From the NCBI GenBank assembly GCA_947304405.1, contig CAMZBB010000020.1, positions 1 to 32,435 on the forward strand: DNA of 32,435 nucleotides. Direction: 5' to 3'. The stretch comes from an uncultured Clostridia bacterium. Its GTDB lineage: Bacteria > Bacillota > Clostridia > Saccharofermentanales > Saccharofermentanaceae. A program made the position numbers and the translations under genes. Below the pieces are notes generated by a model. The model was not told the DNA's origin. It was given only the letters and a program-made list of their open reading frames with translations, and ran no database searches. How positions within the stretch are numbered: position 1 is the stretch's first letter; each line of letters opens with the position of its first letter. This document shows, in pieces, positions 9,060 through 16,216 of this stretch.

Positions 9060-9288
9060 AGCTTTTAGCCCCCTTTTGTAGCAATACGAATAATATCAAG
9101 AACAGTGTTTCAATTAAAGTTGTTTTTCGTTAGGATTTTTACCTAAAAATTTGACCTGAGAACACCCCTGAAAGTGTAATTTGATAATTTGATAATCAAA
9201 GTTTTTGCCTTATTTTATTGGCTTGCTGTCCGTTTTGCGGTTTCGGTATCGGCATATATTTGAGCTTTGACCTGGTGTGTACCTAAAA

Positions 9289-9381
9289 GTGTCACGAATT
9301 TAGCGATTTTAGTGACACATTTATGCAATTTCGTCCCGAATTGCAGTTTTGTATCACTTTTTCGACTGAATTAGTGATACA
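9289..9381. repeat. Array of three evenly spaced inverted repeats
   Basis: Three short dyads lie exactly 31 bases apart, centre to centre. The first is GTGTCAC (9289-9295) with GTGACAC (9312-9318). The second is TGCAATT (9324-9330) with AATTGCA (9339-9345). The third is TGTATCACT (9350-9358) with AGTGATACA (9373-9381). The outer two share the right-hand half TTAGTGAyACATTTAyG, so they are related copies flanking an unrelated central dyad. Function unknown. Confidence 0.75.
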
Positions 9382-9472
9382 TTTACGTACTCTGTATATG
9401 TAAAGCCTTATCTTAAAGAAGAACTCCGCCAAGGTGAGTTGTTCACCATTCCGGACACAGATTTGATCGTTT

Positions 9473-9504
9473 TGGGACACGATTAAGGGCATTTTCGTGT
9501 CCCA
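9473..9504. repeat. Inverted repeat with 10-bp arms
   Basis: TGGGACACGA (9473-9482) and TCGTGTCCCA (9495-9504) are perfect complements around a 12-base loop. There is no T run on either side, so it does not look like a terminator. It lies between the thrS terminator and the three-dyad array. Confidence 0.7.
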
Positions 9505-9530
9505 TATCGTGAACACCCCGCAATACGCAA

Positions 9531-9560
9531 CGAAAAAGAGCCGCACCTTGCGATGCGGCC
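9531..9560 (-). terminator. Terminator of thrS
   Basis: On the minus strand GCCGCA and TGCGGC form a hairpin (9559-9540), followed by CTCTTTTTC. It begins 24 bases after the thrS stop codon. Confidence 0.8.
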
Positions 9561-9583
9561 CTCCGGTATCAGTTATCAACAGA

Positions 9584-11410
9584 TCACATTTCCTGCGGGA
9601 GCTCCAGAGTCCTCTCTGCATTGAGCTTCTTGCAGAGTTCGACGAACTTGTCCAAAGCCACGCCGGGAACCTGCTTGTTGGAGCCTCTGACGTTGACTGC
9701 GACTGTGTTCTCAGCGGCTTCCTTGTCACCTACGACGAGGATGTAAGGATCCTTCATCTGCTTGAACTTCTTGATCTTGTCGCGCATGTTGACGTCAGTG
9801 AAGTCAGCCTCTACGCGGACGCCTGCAGCCTCAAGCTCAGCGACGACCTTCTGCGCATACTCGTTATGCTCGGGCCTGATCGGTACGACTGCGACCTGGT
9901 AAGGGTTGAGCCAGAACGGGAACGCGCCCTTGAAGTGCTCGGTGATGATTCCGATGAATCTCTCGAAAGAACCGAAAATAGCGCGGTGGATGACGATCGG
10001 CATCTTCTGGACGCCATCCTTGTCGGCATATGTAAGCTCGAAATTGTGAGGGAGCTGGAAGTCGAGCTGGACTGTTCCGCACTGCCACTCACGGCCAAGA
10101 GCATCCTTGATCTGAAGGTCGATCTTCGGGCCGTAGAATGCGCCGTCGCCTTCGTTGATCTCGTAGTTGCCGTCACCGTACTTCTCATCGAGGATCGCCT
10201 TGAGTGAAGCCTCTGCCTTGTTCCAGGACTCGAGGTCGCCCATGTAGTCCTCAGGTCTTGTCGAGAACTCCGCACGGTATGTTATTCCGAACGTCTTGTA
10301 GATCTCGTCAGCAATAGCGATAACGTCCTTGATCTCGTCCTTGATCTGCTCAGGGGTAACGAAAGTATGGTCGTCATCCTGACGGAACTCCTGGACTCTG
10401 AACAGACCGTTCATCTGGCCGGACTTCTCTTTTCTGTGGAGAACGTCATACTCGCTGTAACGGATAGGAAGTTCCTTGTATGAGTGCATCGTGCGCTTGT
10501 AAGCCATCATGGCGTTCGGGCAGTTCATAGGCTTTGCGGCCATCGTGTCCTCAGCCTCGTTGGAGTACTTCTCCTCAACTTCCTCGCCCTTGATCGCATC
10601 AGTTGCGTTAACGCCCTTGGTGATGCCCGGAACGATGAACATGTTGTTCTGATAGTGTGCCCAGTGACCTGAGATGAGCCAGAGCTTCTTGTTGTTGATA
10701 AGAGGCGCAGAGATCTCTGTATATTTGTGCTTGAGCTGGATCTCACGGGAATACTTCATGAGTTCCTGATAGAGTACCCAACCCCTCGGGAGCCAGTAAG
10801 CCATGCCCGGAGCAGTCTCTCTGAACATGAACAGGTCAAGCTGTGTGCCGATCTTCTTGTGGTCTCTCTCCTGTGCTTCCTTGAGCCATGCAAGGTGAGC
10901 CTTGAGCTCGTCCTTTGACGGGAAAGCGAAAAGATATATTCTCTGCAGCTGATCCCTGTGCTCGTCTCCGCGCCAATATGCACCGGAAACGTTCTTTATC
11001 TTGAATGCGGGGCTGAAGAGTTCCTGTGAATTGTCAACGTGGGGTCCGCGGCAAAGATCAACGTAGTCGTCGCCTGTGTAATAGATCGAGATTACTTCGT
11101 CATCAGGCAGATCCTGGATAAGCTCGGTCTTGAACTTCTGATCCTTGAAAAGCTCCAAAGCCTCAGCTCTTGAGATCTCCTTGCGCGTCCAGTCTTCACG
11201 GCGCTTGATGATCTCGTGCATCTTCTCTTCGATCTTAGGGAAATCCTCTTCGGTGACTGTTGTCGGAAGGACGAAATCGTAATAACATCCGTCATCTACT
11301 TCCGGTCCGATCGCATACTGCACGTCCTTTCCGTAGATCTCGATCACGGCCTTTGCCATGATGTGCGCAAGCGAGTGGCGGTACACCTTCTGCAATTCTT
11401 CTTTTTCCAT
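9584..11410 (-). CDS. thrS: Threonyl-tRNA synthetase lacking the TGS domain
   Basis: ThrRS charges tRNA-Thr with threonine. The protein is 608 residues; typical ThrRS is about 640. The N-terminal TGS domain is absent and the chain starts at the editing domain, whose HSLAH (His12, His16) and CRGPH (Cys120, His124) are intact, so serine proofreading should work. The class II core has the zinc ligands Cys297 (MNCP), His348 (DDHTF) and His475 (IHRAI). Motif 3 is in FGSFERFIGI, and the anticodon-binding domain follows from about 500. An insertion of roughly 20 residues precedes MNCP. The frame is open to 11476, but the ATG at 11410 has GGAGGAGG upstream and gives the conserved start. No T-box leader was found. 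Confidence 0.95.
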   Translation of the reverse strand: MEKEELQKVYRHSLAHIMAKAVIEIYGKDVQYAIGPEVDDGCYYDFVLPTTVTEEDFPKIEEKMHEIIKRREDWTRKEISRAEALELFKDQKFKTELIQDLPDDEVISIYYTGDDYVDLCRGPHVDNSQELFSPAFKIKNVSGAYWRGDEHRDQLQRIYLFAFPSKDELKAHLAWLKEAQERDHKKIGTQLDLFMFRETAPGMAYWLPRGWVLYQELMKYSREIQLKHKYTEISAPLINNKKLWLISGHWAHYQNNMFIVPGITKGVNATDAIKGEEVEEKYSNEAEDTMAAKPMNCPNAMMAYKRTMHSYKELPIRYSEYDVLHRKEKSGQMNGLFRVQEFRQDDDHTFVTPEQIKDEIKDVIAIADEIYKTFGITYRAEFSTRPEDYMGDLESWNKAEASLKAILDEKYGDGNYEINEGDGAFYGPKIDLQIKDALGREWQCGTVQLDFQLPHNFELTYADKDGVQKMPIVIHRAIFGSFERFIGIITEHFKGAFPFWLNPYQVAVVPIRPEHNEYAQKVVAELEAAGVRVEADFTDVNMRDKIKKFKQMKDPYILVVGDKEAAENTVAVNVRGSNKQVPGVALDKFVELCKKLNAERTLELPQEM

Positions 11411-11435
11411 TGTAAAAACCTCCTCCAGAGTTTTA

Positions 11436-11454
11436 TGCACAGAACCGCTGTGCA
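11436..11454 (-). promoter_or_regulatory. Stem-loop in the thrS leader
   Basis: On the minus strand TGCACAG and CTGTGCA pair around the loop CGGTT. The hairpin ends about 11 bases before the GGAGGAGG ribosome binding site of thrS. It lies between the predicted promoter and the gene, so it is in the mRNA leader. A role in translational control is inferred from position only. Confidence 0.5.
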
Positions 11455-11466
11455 GAGTATTCGAGC

Positions 11467-11475
11467 ATTGTATCA
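11467..11475 (-). promoter_or_regulatory. Extended -10 promoter of thrS
   Basis: The minus strand reads TGATACAAT, a TG-extended -10 (TACAAT at 11472-11467), about 57 bases before the thrS ATG. A TTGTGG further upstream is 20 bases away, too far for a standard -35. Confidence 0.5.
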
Positions 11476-11530
11476 AAAGAAAACCTATTTTTCCACAAAT
11501 AAGTAGCCTTTATTGGCAGTTATCGATGTC

Positions 11531-11584
11531 CATTCTCTGTTGCCTCCTCACTTTTCGTTCAAACAGAGGAGGAAACAGAGAATG
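11531..11584. repeat. Long inverted repeat with 19-bp arms
   Basis: The arms 11531-11549 (starting CATTCTCTGTT) and 11566-11584 (ending ACAGAGAATG) are complementary over 19 bases with one mismatch, around a 16-base loop. No T run follows on either strand. It lies between the trxA terminator and the thrS promoter. The arm-loop geometry resembles the other inverted repeats in this window, but the sequence is unrelated. Confidence 0.8.
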
Positions 11585-11597
11585 AATCCCGCACCCA

Positions 11598-11626
11598 AGA
11601 AAAAAGGGCCGCCATCAGGCGACCCT
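11598..11626 (-). terminator. Terminator of trxA
   Basis: On the minus strand GGGTCGCC and GGCGGCCC pair (one G-T) around TGAT, followed by TTTTTTCTT. It begins 20 bases after the trxA stop codon. Confidence 0.85.
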
Positions 11627-11644
11627 TAGCAAGAGTTAATAACC

Positions 11645-11956
11645 TCAGCCCAGAAGGTCCTCGAAAAACGCTTTCGGCTTGAATCCCAGCGACTGCGAAG
11701 CCACCTCGCCGCCCTTGAACAAAAGCACCGTCGGGATGCTCTCTATCCCGTACTGCATCGCCAGCTCCTCCTCGTCATCAACGTTGACCTTGCCGACCTT
11801 GACTTTGCCGTCATAGGCTTCGGCGATCTCCGAGATCACGGGCCCGAGCATCCTGCACGGTCCGCACCAGGGTGCCCAGAAATCCACCAGTACGGGGATC
11901 TGTGACTCCAATACCTCAGTCTTGAAATTATCTTTTGTAAGAACTGTTTCTGCCAT
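11645..11956 (-). CDS. trxA: Thioredoxin
   Basis: This is a small cytoplasmic dithiol-disulfide oxidoreductase that reduces protein disulfides using electrons from thioredoxin reductase. It has 103 residues, a normal length. The redox-active WCGPC motif is at about 30-34 in VDFWAPWCGPCRML, and the conserved cis-Pro is in the stretch ESIPTVLLF. AAAGGAG lies 10 bases before the ATG. It is monocistronic, with its own terminator, and is transcribed divergently from an HxlR-family regulator whose promoter overlaps its own. This suggests redox-linked control, though nothing here proves it. Confidence 0.95.
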   Translation of the reverse strand: MAETVLTKDNFKTEVLESQIPVLVDFWAPWCGPCRMLGPVISEIAEAYDGKVKVGKVNVDDEEELAMQYGIESIPTVLLFKGGEVASQSLGFKPKAFFEDLLG

Positions 11957-11976
11957 AATTTTGCACTCCTTTCGAG

Positions 11977-12005
11977 TTGATTTTGTCTTATAGCATCAGT
12001 ATAGT
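11977..12005 (+). promoter_or_regulatory. Promoter of the HxlR gene, overlapping the trxA promoter
   Basis: TTGATT (11977-11982) and TATAGT (12000-12005) are separated by 17 bases on the plus strand. On the minus strand TGCTATAAG (extended -10, TATAAG at 11992-11987) would serve trxA. The two promoters occupy the same DNA, so a regulator bound here would affect both genes. Confidence 0.55.
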
Positions 12006-12058
12006 TGGTACGGAAAACTTATCAAGTACGCAGATTTAACTCATCAGGTAAGGAATTT

Positions 12059-12397
12059 ATGACCATGAAAGACGATCAGCTCTGTGAAAACATCACCGGC
12101 AAGGACTGCGGATTAAAAAAGATCATCGGCATCATAGGCGGAAAGTGGAAGATACTCATTCTCTGCTACATCGATGCAAAGGGGATCGGCCGTTTCGGCG
12201 AGATGCGGCGGACCATCTACGGCATCACGAACACGATGCTCGCCTCTTCCTTAAAGGAAATGGAAACTGACGGACTTGTCGAGCGCCATCTTTTCGATGA
12301 GATGCCTGTCAGGGTCGAATACACCCTTACGGACAAGGCGAAAAGCCTTATTCCCATACTTCTGGAACTGAAAAAATGGGGCGAGGCCAACCTCTGA
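12059..12397 (+). CDS. HxlR-family winged-helix transcriptional regulator
   Basis: This is a DNA-binding repressor or activator of the MarR-like HxlR family, 112 residues from the ATG at 12059. It shows the family core GGKWKILIL, FGEMRRTI, ITNTMLASSLKEMETDGLV and VEYTLTDKAKSL. The Cys in KDCGLKKI matches the N-terminal Cys that acts as a thiol or quinone sensor in characterised members such as YodB and HypR. AAGGA lies 4 bases before 12059 and 10 bases before a second in-frame ATG at 12065, so either may be the start. The TTG at 12005 is less likely. Divergence from trxA fits a redox-responsive regulator. The downstream export operon has its own promoter, so control of it is only possible. 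Confidence 0.88.
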   Translation: MTMKDDQLCENITGKDCGLKKIIGIIGGKWKILILCYIDAKGIGRFGEMRRTIYGITNTMLASSLKEMETDGLVERHLFDEMPVRVEYTLTDKAKSLIPILLELKKWGEANL

Positions 12398-12502
12398 CGG
12401 CAGGACGCAGGAGACAAACAGTAAAGAAAATTTGTGAAATAGCGATAAACAAATGGCGCATTTATGCTTGAAAATTTTTAAGTTCGATTAAGCTTTCATC
12501 CG

Positions 12503-12508
12503 TATAAT
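12503..12508 (+). promoter_or_regulatory. -10 element of the ABC export operon
   Basis: A perfect TATAAT lies 32 bases before the adaptor start codon in the 143-base gap after the HxlR gene. No good -35 is at the standard distance (TAAGTT at 18 bases is weak), so the promoter may need an activator. Confidence 0.45.
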
Positions 12509-12540
12509 CATCACAGCTAATAATATGCGAGGTAAGAAAC

Positions 12541-14322
12541 ATGGCAAGAAGGAAGAAGGTTAAGAAATCAACCATTATCAAGATCGTAGTGATCCTGAGC
12601 ATTCTCGCGATAGCGGCAACAGCCGGCATCATCTATCTTAGAAGGCTCGTATCCACCAAGTTCGCCGACAAGAGTGATACATACATCTCCGCTCAGGCGA
12701 GCGTTTCCGATCTTTCAACGAGAGTCTCCGGAACGGGTTCGCTTGTTGATACCGACACGGAGGAATTTGAGGTCCCGGACAATGTCGATATCGATGAGGT
12801 AGTCGTCGAAGTTGGCGATAAGGTCACGGAAGGGCAGCTCCTCGCCAAGGTCAACACGAATTCGGTTCTCGCGGCTATGTATGAAGTCCAGCACAAGATG
12901 GACGAGATCGACAAGAAGCTTCAGGATGCTTCCGATGAGAAGGCTGCAACGACGATCAAATCAACGGTCAAGGGCCGCGTAAAGGCTGTTTACGTAAAGA
13001 AAAACTCCAATGTCATCAAGACCATGACCGAGCACAACGCGCTCATCATCATCTCCCTCGACGGCTATATGGCAGTCGAAGTTGATGCAAAAGACCTCAA
13101 GGTCGGCAAAAAGGTCACCGTTACGGTCAAAGGCAAAGAGTACAGCGGCAAGGTTAAGTCCATCACCGAAGACAAGGCCAAGATCCTCATCACCGACAAC
13201 GGCCCTTCTTTGGGCGCTGAAGCAACAGTTACTTCAACTGACGGCAAGACCTCTTACGGCAGCGGTAAGCTTGCAGTCAACTCGCCTCTCTCCGTAGTTT
13301 CCTACGCAGGCAAGGTCACAACGGTCTATGTCAAGAGCAACCAGAAGATCAGCAAGGGCAAGACCCTTCTCAAGCTTACGAGCACTTCCTACACTGCTAC
13401 ATATGACAAGCTCATGAAAGAGCGCGCCGACCTCGCTGAGGACCTCGCAGATCTGCTCAAGATCTATAACGACGGCGCGATCCTCGCACAGATCGGGGGA
13501 ACGATCAAGCAGGTGCCCTCAACTGATGATTCCGAGACTACGACGAGTTCATCGACCACTTCAAGTTCAAACTCAGGCTACTATTACGGTTCAAACTCAA
13601 GCTCAAGTTCAAGCACGACCGAGACCGAGAAGAGCACGTCATTTGAGATCTGCCCTGACAAGAAGATGACCGTTGAGGTCTCTGTCGATGAGACAGACAT
13701 CCTCTCGATCTCAAAGGGCCAGTCCGCAGATGTTACGATCGATTCGCTCGAAAAGACTTTCACCGGTACCATCACCGACATCGACAAGTCAGGCACCACG
13801 TCTGACGGCAGCGTCGGATACACGGCCGAGATCACGATAGACAAGGTAGACGGCATGCTTGCGGGAATGTCCGCATCAGTGCTCATCGCCGTAACCGAAT
13901 ACAAGGATTCGATAATCATTCCCGTTGAAGCGCTCAATAACACCGGTTCATCTTATTTCGTTTATACGACATACGATGAAGAGACAGGCACTCCGGGCGG
14001 AATGGTCGAAGTCAAGATCGGCATACAGAACGATACATATGCTCAGATAACCGAAGGCCTCAAGGAAGGCGACACCGTCTGGTACAAGAAGGCTGAGGAG
14101 AATCCTTTTGAAAGATACATGAACAGATCCGGCAACAACAGATCCGGCAACAACAGATCGGGCAACAACAGGTCGGGCAACAACAGACCTCAGGGCGGCT
14201 TCAGCGGCGGCAACAGGCCTCAGGGCGGCTTCAGCGGCGGCCCCGGCGGATCAGGCTACAACAGGACCGGTTCAGGCAATGGTTCCAGAAGCCGTTCGAG
14301 AAGAACTTCTTCCTTGATCTGA
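12541..14322 (+). CDS. HlyD/MacA-like efflux adaptor (YknX type), first of two
   Basis: This membrane-fusion-type adaptor of an ABC exporter is 593 residues. A single N-terminal anchor (about 12-34) follows a lysine-rich start, so the rest is outside the cell. Two biotinyl/lipoyl-like half-motifs are visible, VVVEVGDKVTEGQLLAKV (about 87-104) and a second near 257-280. A Ser/Thr-rich stretch (about 327-360) precedes the barrel region (VSVDETDIL..., about 380-460). The C-terminal 65 residues are low complexity: four RSGNN units, two PQGGFSGG units and a basic tail. The ribosome site GAGG precedes the ATG. It starts the operon adaptor, ATPase, permease, second adaptor. The substrate is unknown; Bacillus YknWXYZ relatives act against toxic peptides. 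Confidence 0.85.
   Translation: MARRKKVKKSTIIKIVVILSILAIAATAGIIYLRRLVSTKFADKSDTYISAQASVSDLSTRVSGTGSLVDTDTEEFEVPDNVDIDEVVVEVGDKVTEGQLLAKVNTNSVLAAMYEVQHKMDEIDKKLQDASDEKAATTIKSTVKGRVKAVYVKKNSNVIKTMTEHNALIIISLDGYMAVEVDAKDLKVGKKVTVTVKGKEYSGKVKSITEDKAKILITDNGPSLGAEATVTSTDGKTSYGSGKLAVNSPLSVVSYAGKVTTVYVKSNQKISKGKTLLKLTSTSYTATYDKLMKERADLAEDLADLLKIYNDGAILAQIGGTIKQVPSTDDSETTTSSSTTSSSNSGYYYGSNSSSSSSTTETEKSTSFEICPDKKMTVEVSVDETDILSISKGQSADVTIDSLEKTFTGTITDIDKSGTTSDGSVGYTAEITIDKVDGMLAGMSASVLIAVTEYKDSIIIPVEALNNTGSSYFVYTTYDEETGTPGGMVEVKIGIQNDTYAQITEGLKEGDTVWYKKAEENPFERYMNRSGNNRSGNNRSGNNRSGNNRPQGGFSGGNRPQGGFSGGPGGSGYNRTGSGNGSRSRSRRTSSLI
14125..14241 (+). repeat. In-frame tandem repeats in the adaptor tail
   Basis: Four 15-bp units (AGATCCGGCAACAAC and variants, 14125-14184) encode RSGNN. 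They are followed by two 30-bp-type units (14185-14214 and 14215-14241) encoding RPQGGFSGGN. Near-identity at DNA level suggests recent expansion by slippage, so the tail length may vary between strains. Confidence 0.85.
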
Positions 14323-14341
14323 CTTTAGGAGGCAGTTACTA

Positions 14342-15025
14342 ATGATAAGTCTTAAAGATATCTGCAAGACCTACCGCATCGGTACCGAAGTCGTCCACGC
14401 GCTCGATCACGCATCGCTCGAAGTTGAAGACGGCGAGTTCGTAAGCATCATCGGACCTTCGGGAAGCGGCAAGTCCACATTAATGAACATAATAGGATGC
14501 CTCGACATCGCAGACTCCGGCGAGTACCTGCTCGACGGGATCCCGATCGAAGACTATTCGGAGAACGAGCTCGCGACCGTCAGAAACAAGAAGATCGGAT
14601 TCGTTTTCCAGAGCTTCAATCTCATCAACAAGCTTACGGCTTATGAGAACGTTGAGCTTCCGCTCATCTACCAGAAGCTCAAGAAGTCCGAGCGTAAAGC
14701 AAGGGTCAGGGCCGCCTTGGAGAAGGTCGACCTGGTCAAGCGCGCAGAGCACTTCCCTACCGAGCTTTCCGGCGGACAGCAGCAGCGTGTGGCGATCGCA
14801 AGAGCTATTGCTACCCACCCTTCCCTCATCCTCGCTGACGAGCCGACGGGCAACCTCGACTCGAAAACGAGCAAAGAGATCATGGACATCTTCCACGACC
14901 TCAACTCACAGGGAAACACGATAGTACTCATTACTCACGACAGAAATGTCGCGAAACAGGCAAAAAGATCCGTCAACATCTTAGACGGCAGAGTATCGGA
15001 GGCTACAGATGATTCAATCGTTTAA
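14342..15025 (+). CDS. ABC transporter ATP-binding protein (MacB/LolD/YknY type)
   Basis: This is the nucleotide-binding subunit that powers the exporter by ATP hydrolysis at the inner membrane face. It has 227 residues, normal for this class. Walker A is GPSGSGKST, the Q-loop is in FVFQSFNL, the signature is LSGGQQQR, and Walker B with the D-loop is [13 protein letters not shown]. The H-loop His is in ITHD. The pattern [18 protein letters not shown] is typical of the MacB/LolD branch. GGAGG lies upstream, 19 bases after the first adaptor stops. Its 3' end overlaps the permease start by 17 bases, so the two are translationally coupled. Confidence 0.95.
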   Translation: MISLKDICKTYRIGTEVVHALDHASLEVEDGEFVSIIGPSGSGKSTLMNIIGCLDIADSGEYLLDGIPIEDYSENELATVRNKKIGFVFQSFNLINKLTAYENVELPLIYQKLKKSERKARVRAALEKVDLVKRAEHFPTELSGGQQQRVAIARAIATHPSLILADEPTGNLDSKTSKEIMDIFHDLNSQGNTIVLITHDRNVAKQAKRSVNILDGRVSEATDDSIV

Positions 15026-16205
15026 AATGGCGCTGAAATCCATCAGCGGAAATAAGATGAGATCATTTCTCACGATGCTCGGTATCATCATCGGCGTCAT
15101 GGCTCTGGTCATCCTGGTCAGCCTCGTCAACGGAACGACAAGCTCCGTAACCGATACCATCAACAGCCTGGGAAGCAACATGGTCGGCGTCACGGTCTCA
15201 AATGACTACGGCAATCCCGTTCGAAAAGAAGACCTTGACGAATGGGTAAAGCGCCCGAATATCGGTTACGCCGCTCCTATCGCATCCGGCTCGATGACCG
15301 GCAAGTACAACAGCACATCGAAGACCGTTACAGTTTACGGAACGACTGAACAGTATTTCACCATCAAAAAGAGCGAGCTCTCGATTGGCCGTTTCCTTAA
15401 ATCTTCCGACTACGACAACCACACCAATGTCTGCGTGATCAGTTCTGAAACGGCAGAAAAACTCGTCGGTTACACAAGCTGCCTTAATGAGGAGATCACT
15501 CTCAACGGTTCAAAGTTCAAGATCGTCGGAGTTCTTAAGGAAAACAAAGATGCATCTGCCCTCGCTGCCATCATGGGCGGAGGAAACCTTGAAGCCTACA
15601 TTCCTTATTCAAGCCATGTAAGGCTTTCAACCGACACGTCAAACTACGTCACTTCATTCTATCTTTCAGCTGCCGAAGGCTTCACAACGGATTCCGTAAA
15701 GACCGTGATCAACCAGATCATGCTCGAAAGATTCAACTACGATGAGGACGCATTTAACGTTCAATCGACCGACACGCTCGAGGACGCGATGGGCAACATC
15801 ACCGCCATCCTCTCAATCCTGCTCGGCGGCATCGCAGGAATATCGCTCGTCGTAGGCGGCATCGGTATCATGAACATCATGCTCGTTACCGTTACCGAAA
15901 GAACGAGAGAGATCGGTATCCGTAAGGCCATCGGTGCCTCAAGAGGCGCCATCCTCAGGCAGTTCCTGATCGAAGCAGTCGTTCTCTGCATGATCGGCTG
16001 TGCCATAGGCATCTTCCTGTCATGGAGTTTCTTAAGACTCGTAACAGTCATAGTCTCGAGCCTTGACCTTTCCTTCGGAATGAACGGAACGGTAGTAATC
16101 GTAGCAGTATCTTTCTGCTTCTTCATAGGCGTTGTCTTCGGACTTTATCCGGCCAACAAGGCTGCAAAGATGAAGCCGATCGATGCGCTCCACTATAGCG
16201 AATAA
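15009..16205 (+). CDS. ABC transporter permease, MacB/FtsX type
   Basis: This is the membrane subunit of the exporter, 398 residues. It has the classic layout: TM1 at about 18-42 (MLGIIIGVMALVILVSLV), a large outer domain (about 45-260), then three helices in the C-terminal FtsX domain (about 268-292, 320-345, 355-378). The FtsX motif TERTREIGIRKAIGASRGAI is present, as is the end motif GLYPANKAAKMKPIDAL. Proteins of this family do not form a simple channel. They transmit ATP-driven movement to the outer domain and adaptor (mechanotransmission). The start codon lies inside the ATPase gene. It ends 11 bases before the second adaptor. Confidence 0.94.
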   Translation: MIQSFKMALKSISGNKMRSFLTMLGIIIGVMALVILVSLVNGTTSSVTDTINSLGSNMVGVTVSNDYGNPVRKEDLDEWVKRPNIGYAAPIASGSMTGKYNSTSKTVTVYGTTEQYFTIKKSELSIGRFLKSSDYDNHTNVCVISSETAEKLVGYTSCLNEEITLNGSKFKIVGVLKENKDASALAAIMGGGNLEAYIPYSSHVRLSTDTSNYVTSFYLSAAEGFTTDSVKTVINQIMLERFNYDEDAFNVQSTDTLEDAMGNITAILSILLGGIAGISLVVGGIGIMNIMLVTVTERTREIGIRKAIGASRGAILRQFLIEAVVLCMIGCAIGIFLSWSFLRLVTVIVSSLDLSFGMNGTVVIVAVSFCFFIGVVFGLYPANKAAKMKPIDALHYSE

Positions 16206-16216
16206 GGAGGCCTGAA

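Larger units (their letters stand above)
9060..9583. other. 524-base intergenic region with inverted repeats
   Basis: This gap between thrS and the dehydrogenase is AT-rich. It holds the thrS terminator (9531-9560), a 10-bp-armed inverted repeat at 9473-9504, a three-hairpin array at 9289-9381, and a TTAGG/CCTAA dyad near 9132-9148. It also has a coding-like but startless stretch on the plus strand (9370-9486). The minus-strand sequence before the dehydrogenase has a TATTAT-like -10 about 35 bases from the start codon, but no convincing -35. No complete gene is visible. Confidence 0.7.

Noticed and set aside
9090..9160. Rex (NADH-sensing) operator before the dehydrogenase gene
   Set aside because: No TTGTTAA-N4-TTAACAA-like or TTGTGAA-type dyad could be found in the promoter region.
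11411..11600. T-box riboswitch before thrS
   Set aside because: No GGGTGGTACCGCG-like T-box sequence or antiterminator is present, and the leader after the promoter is only about 50 bases.
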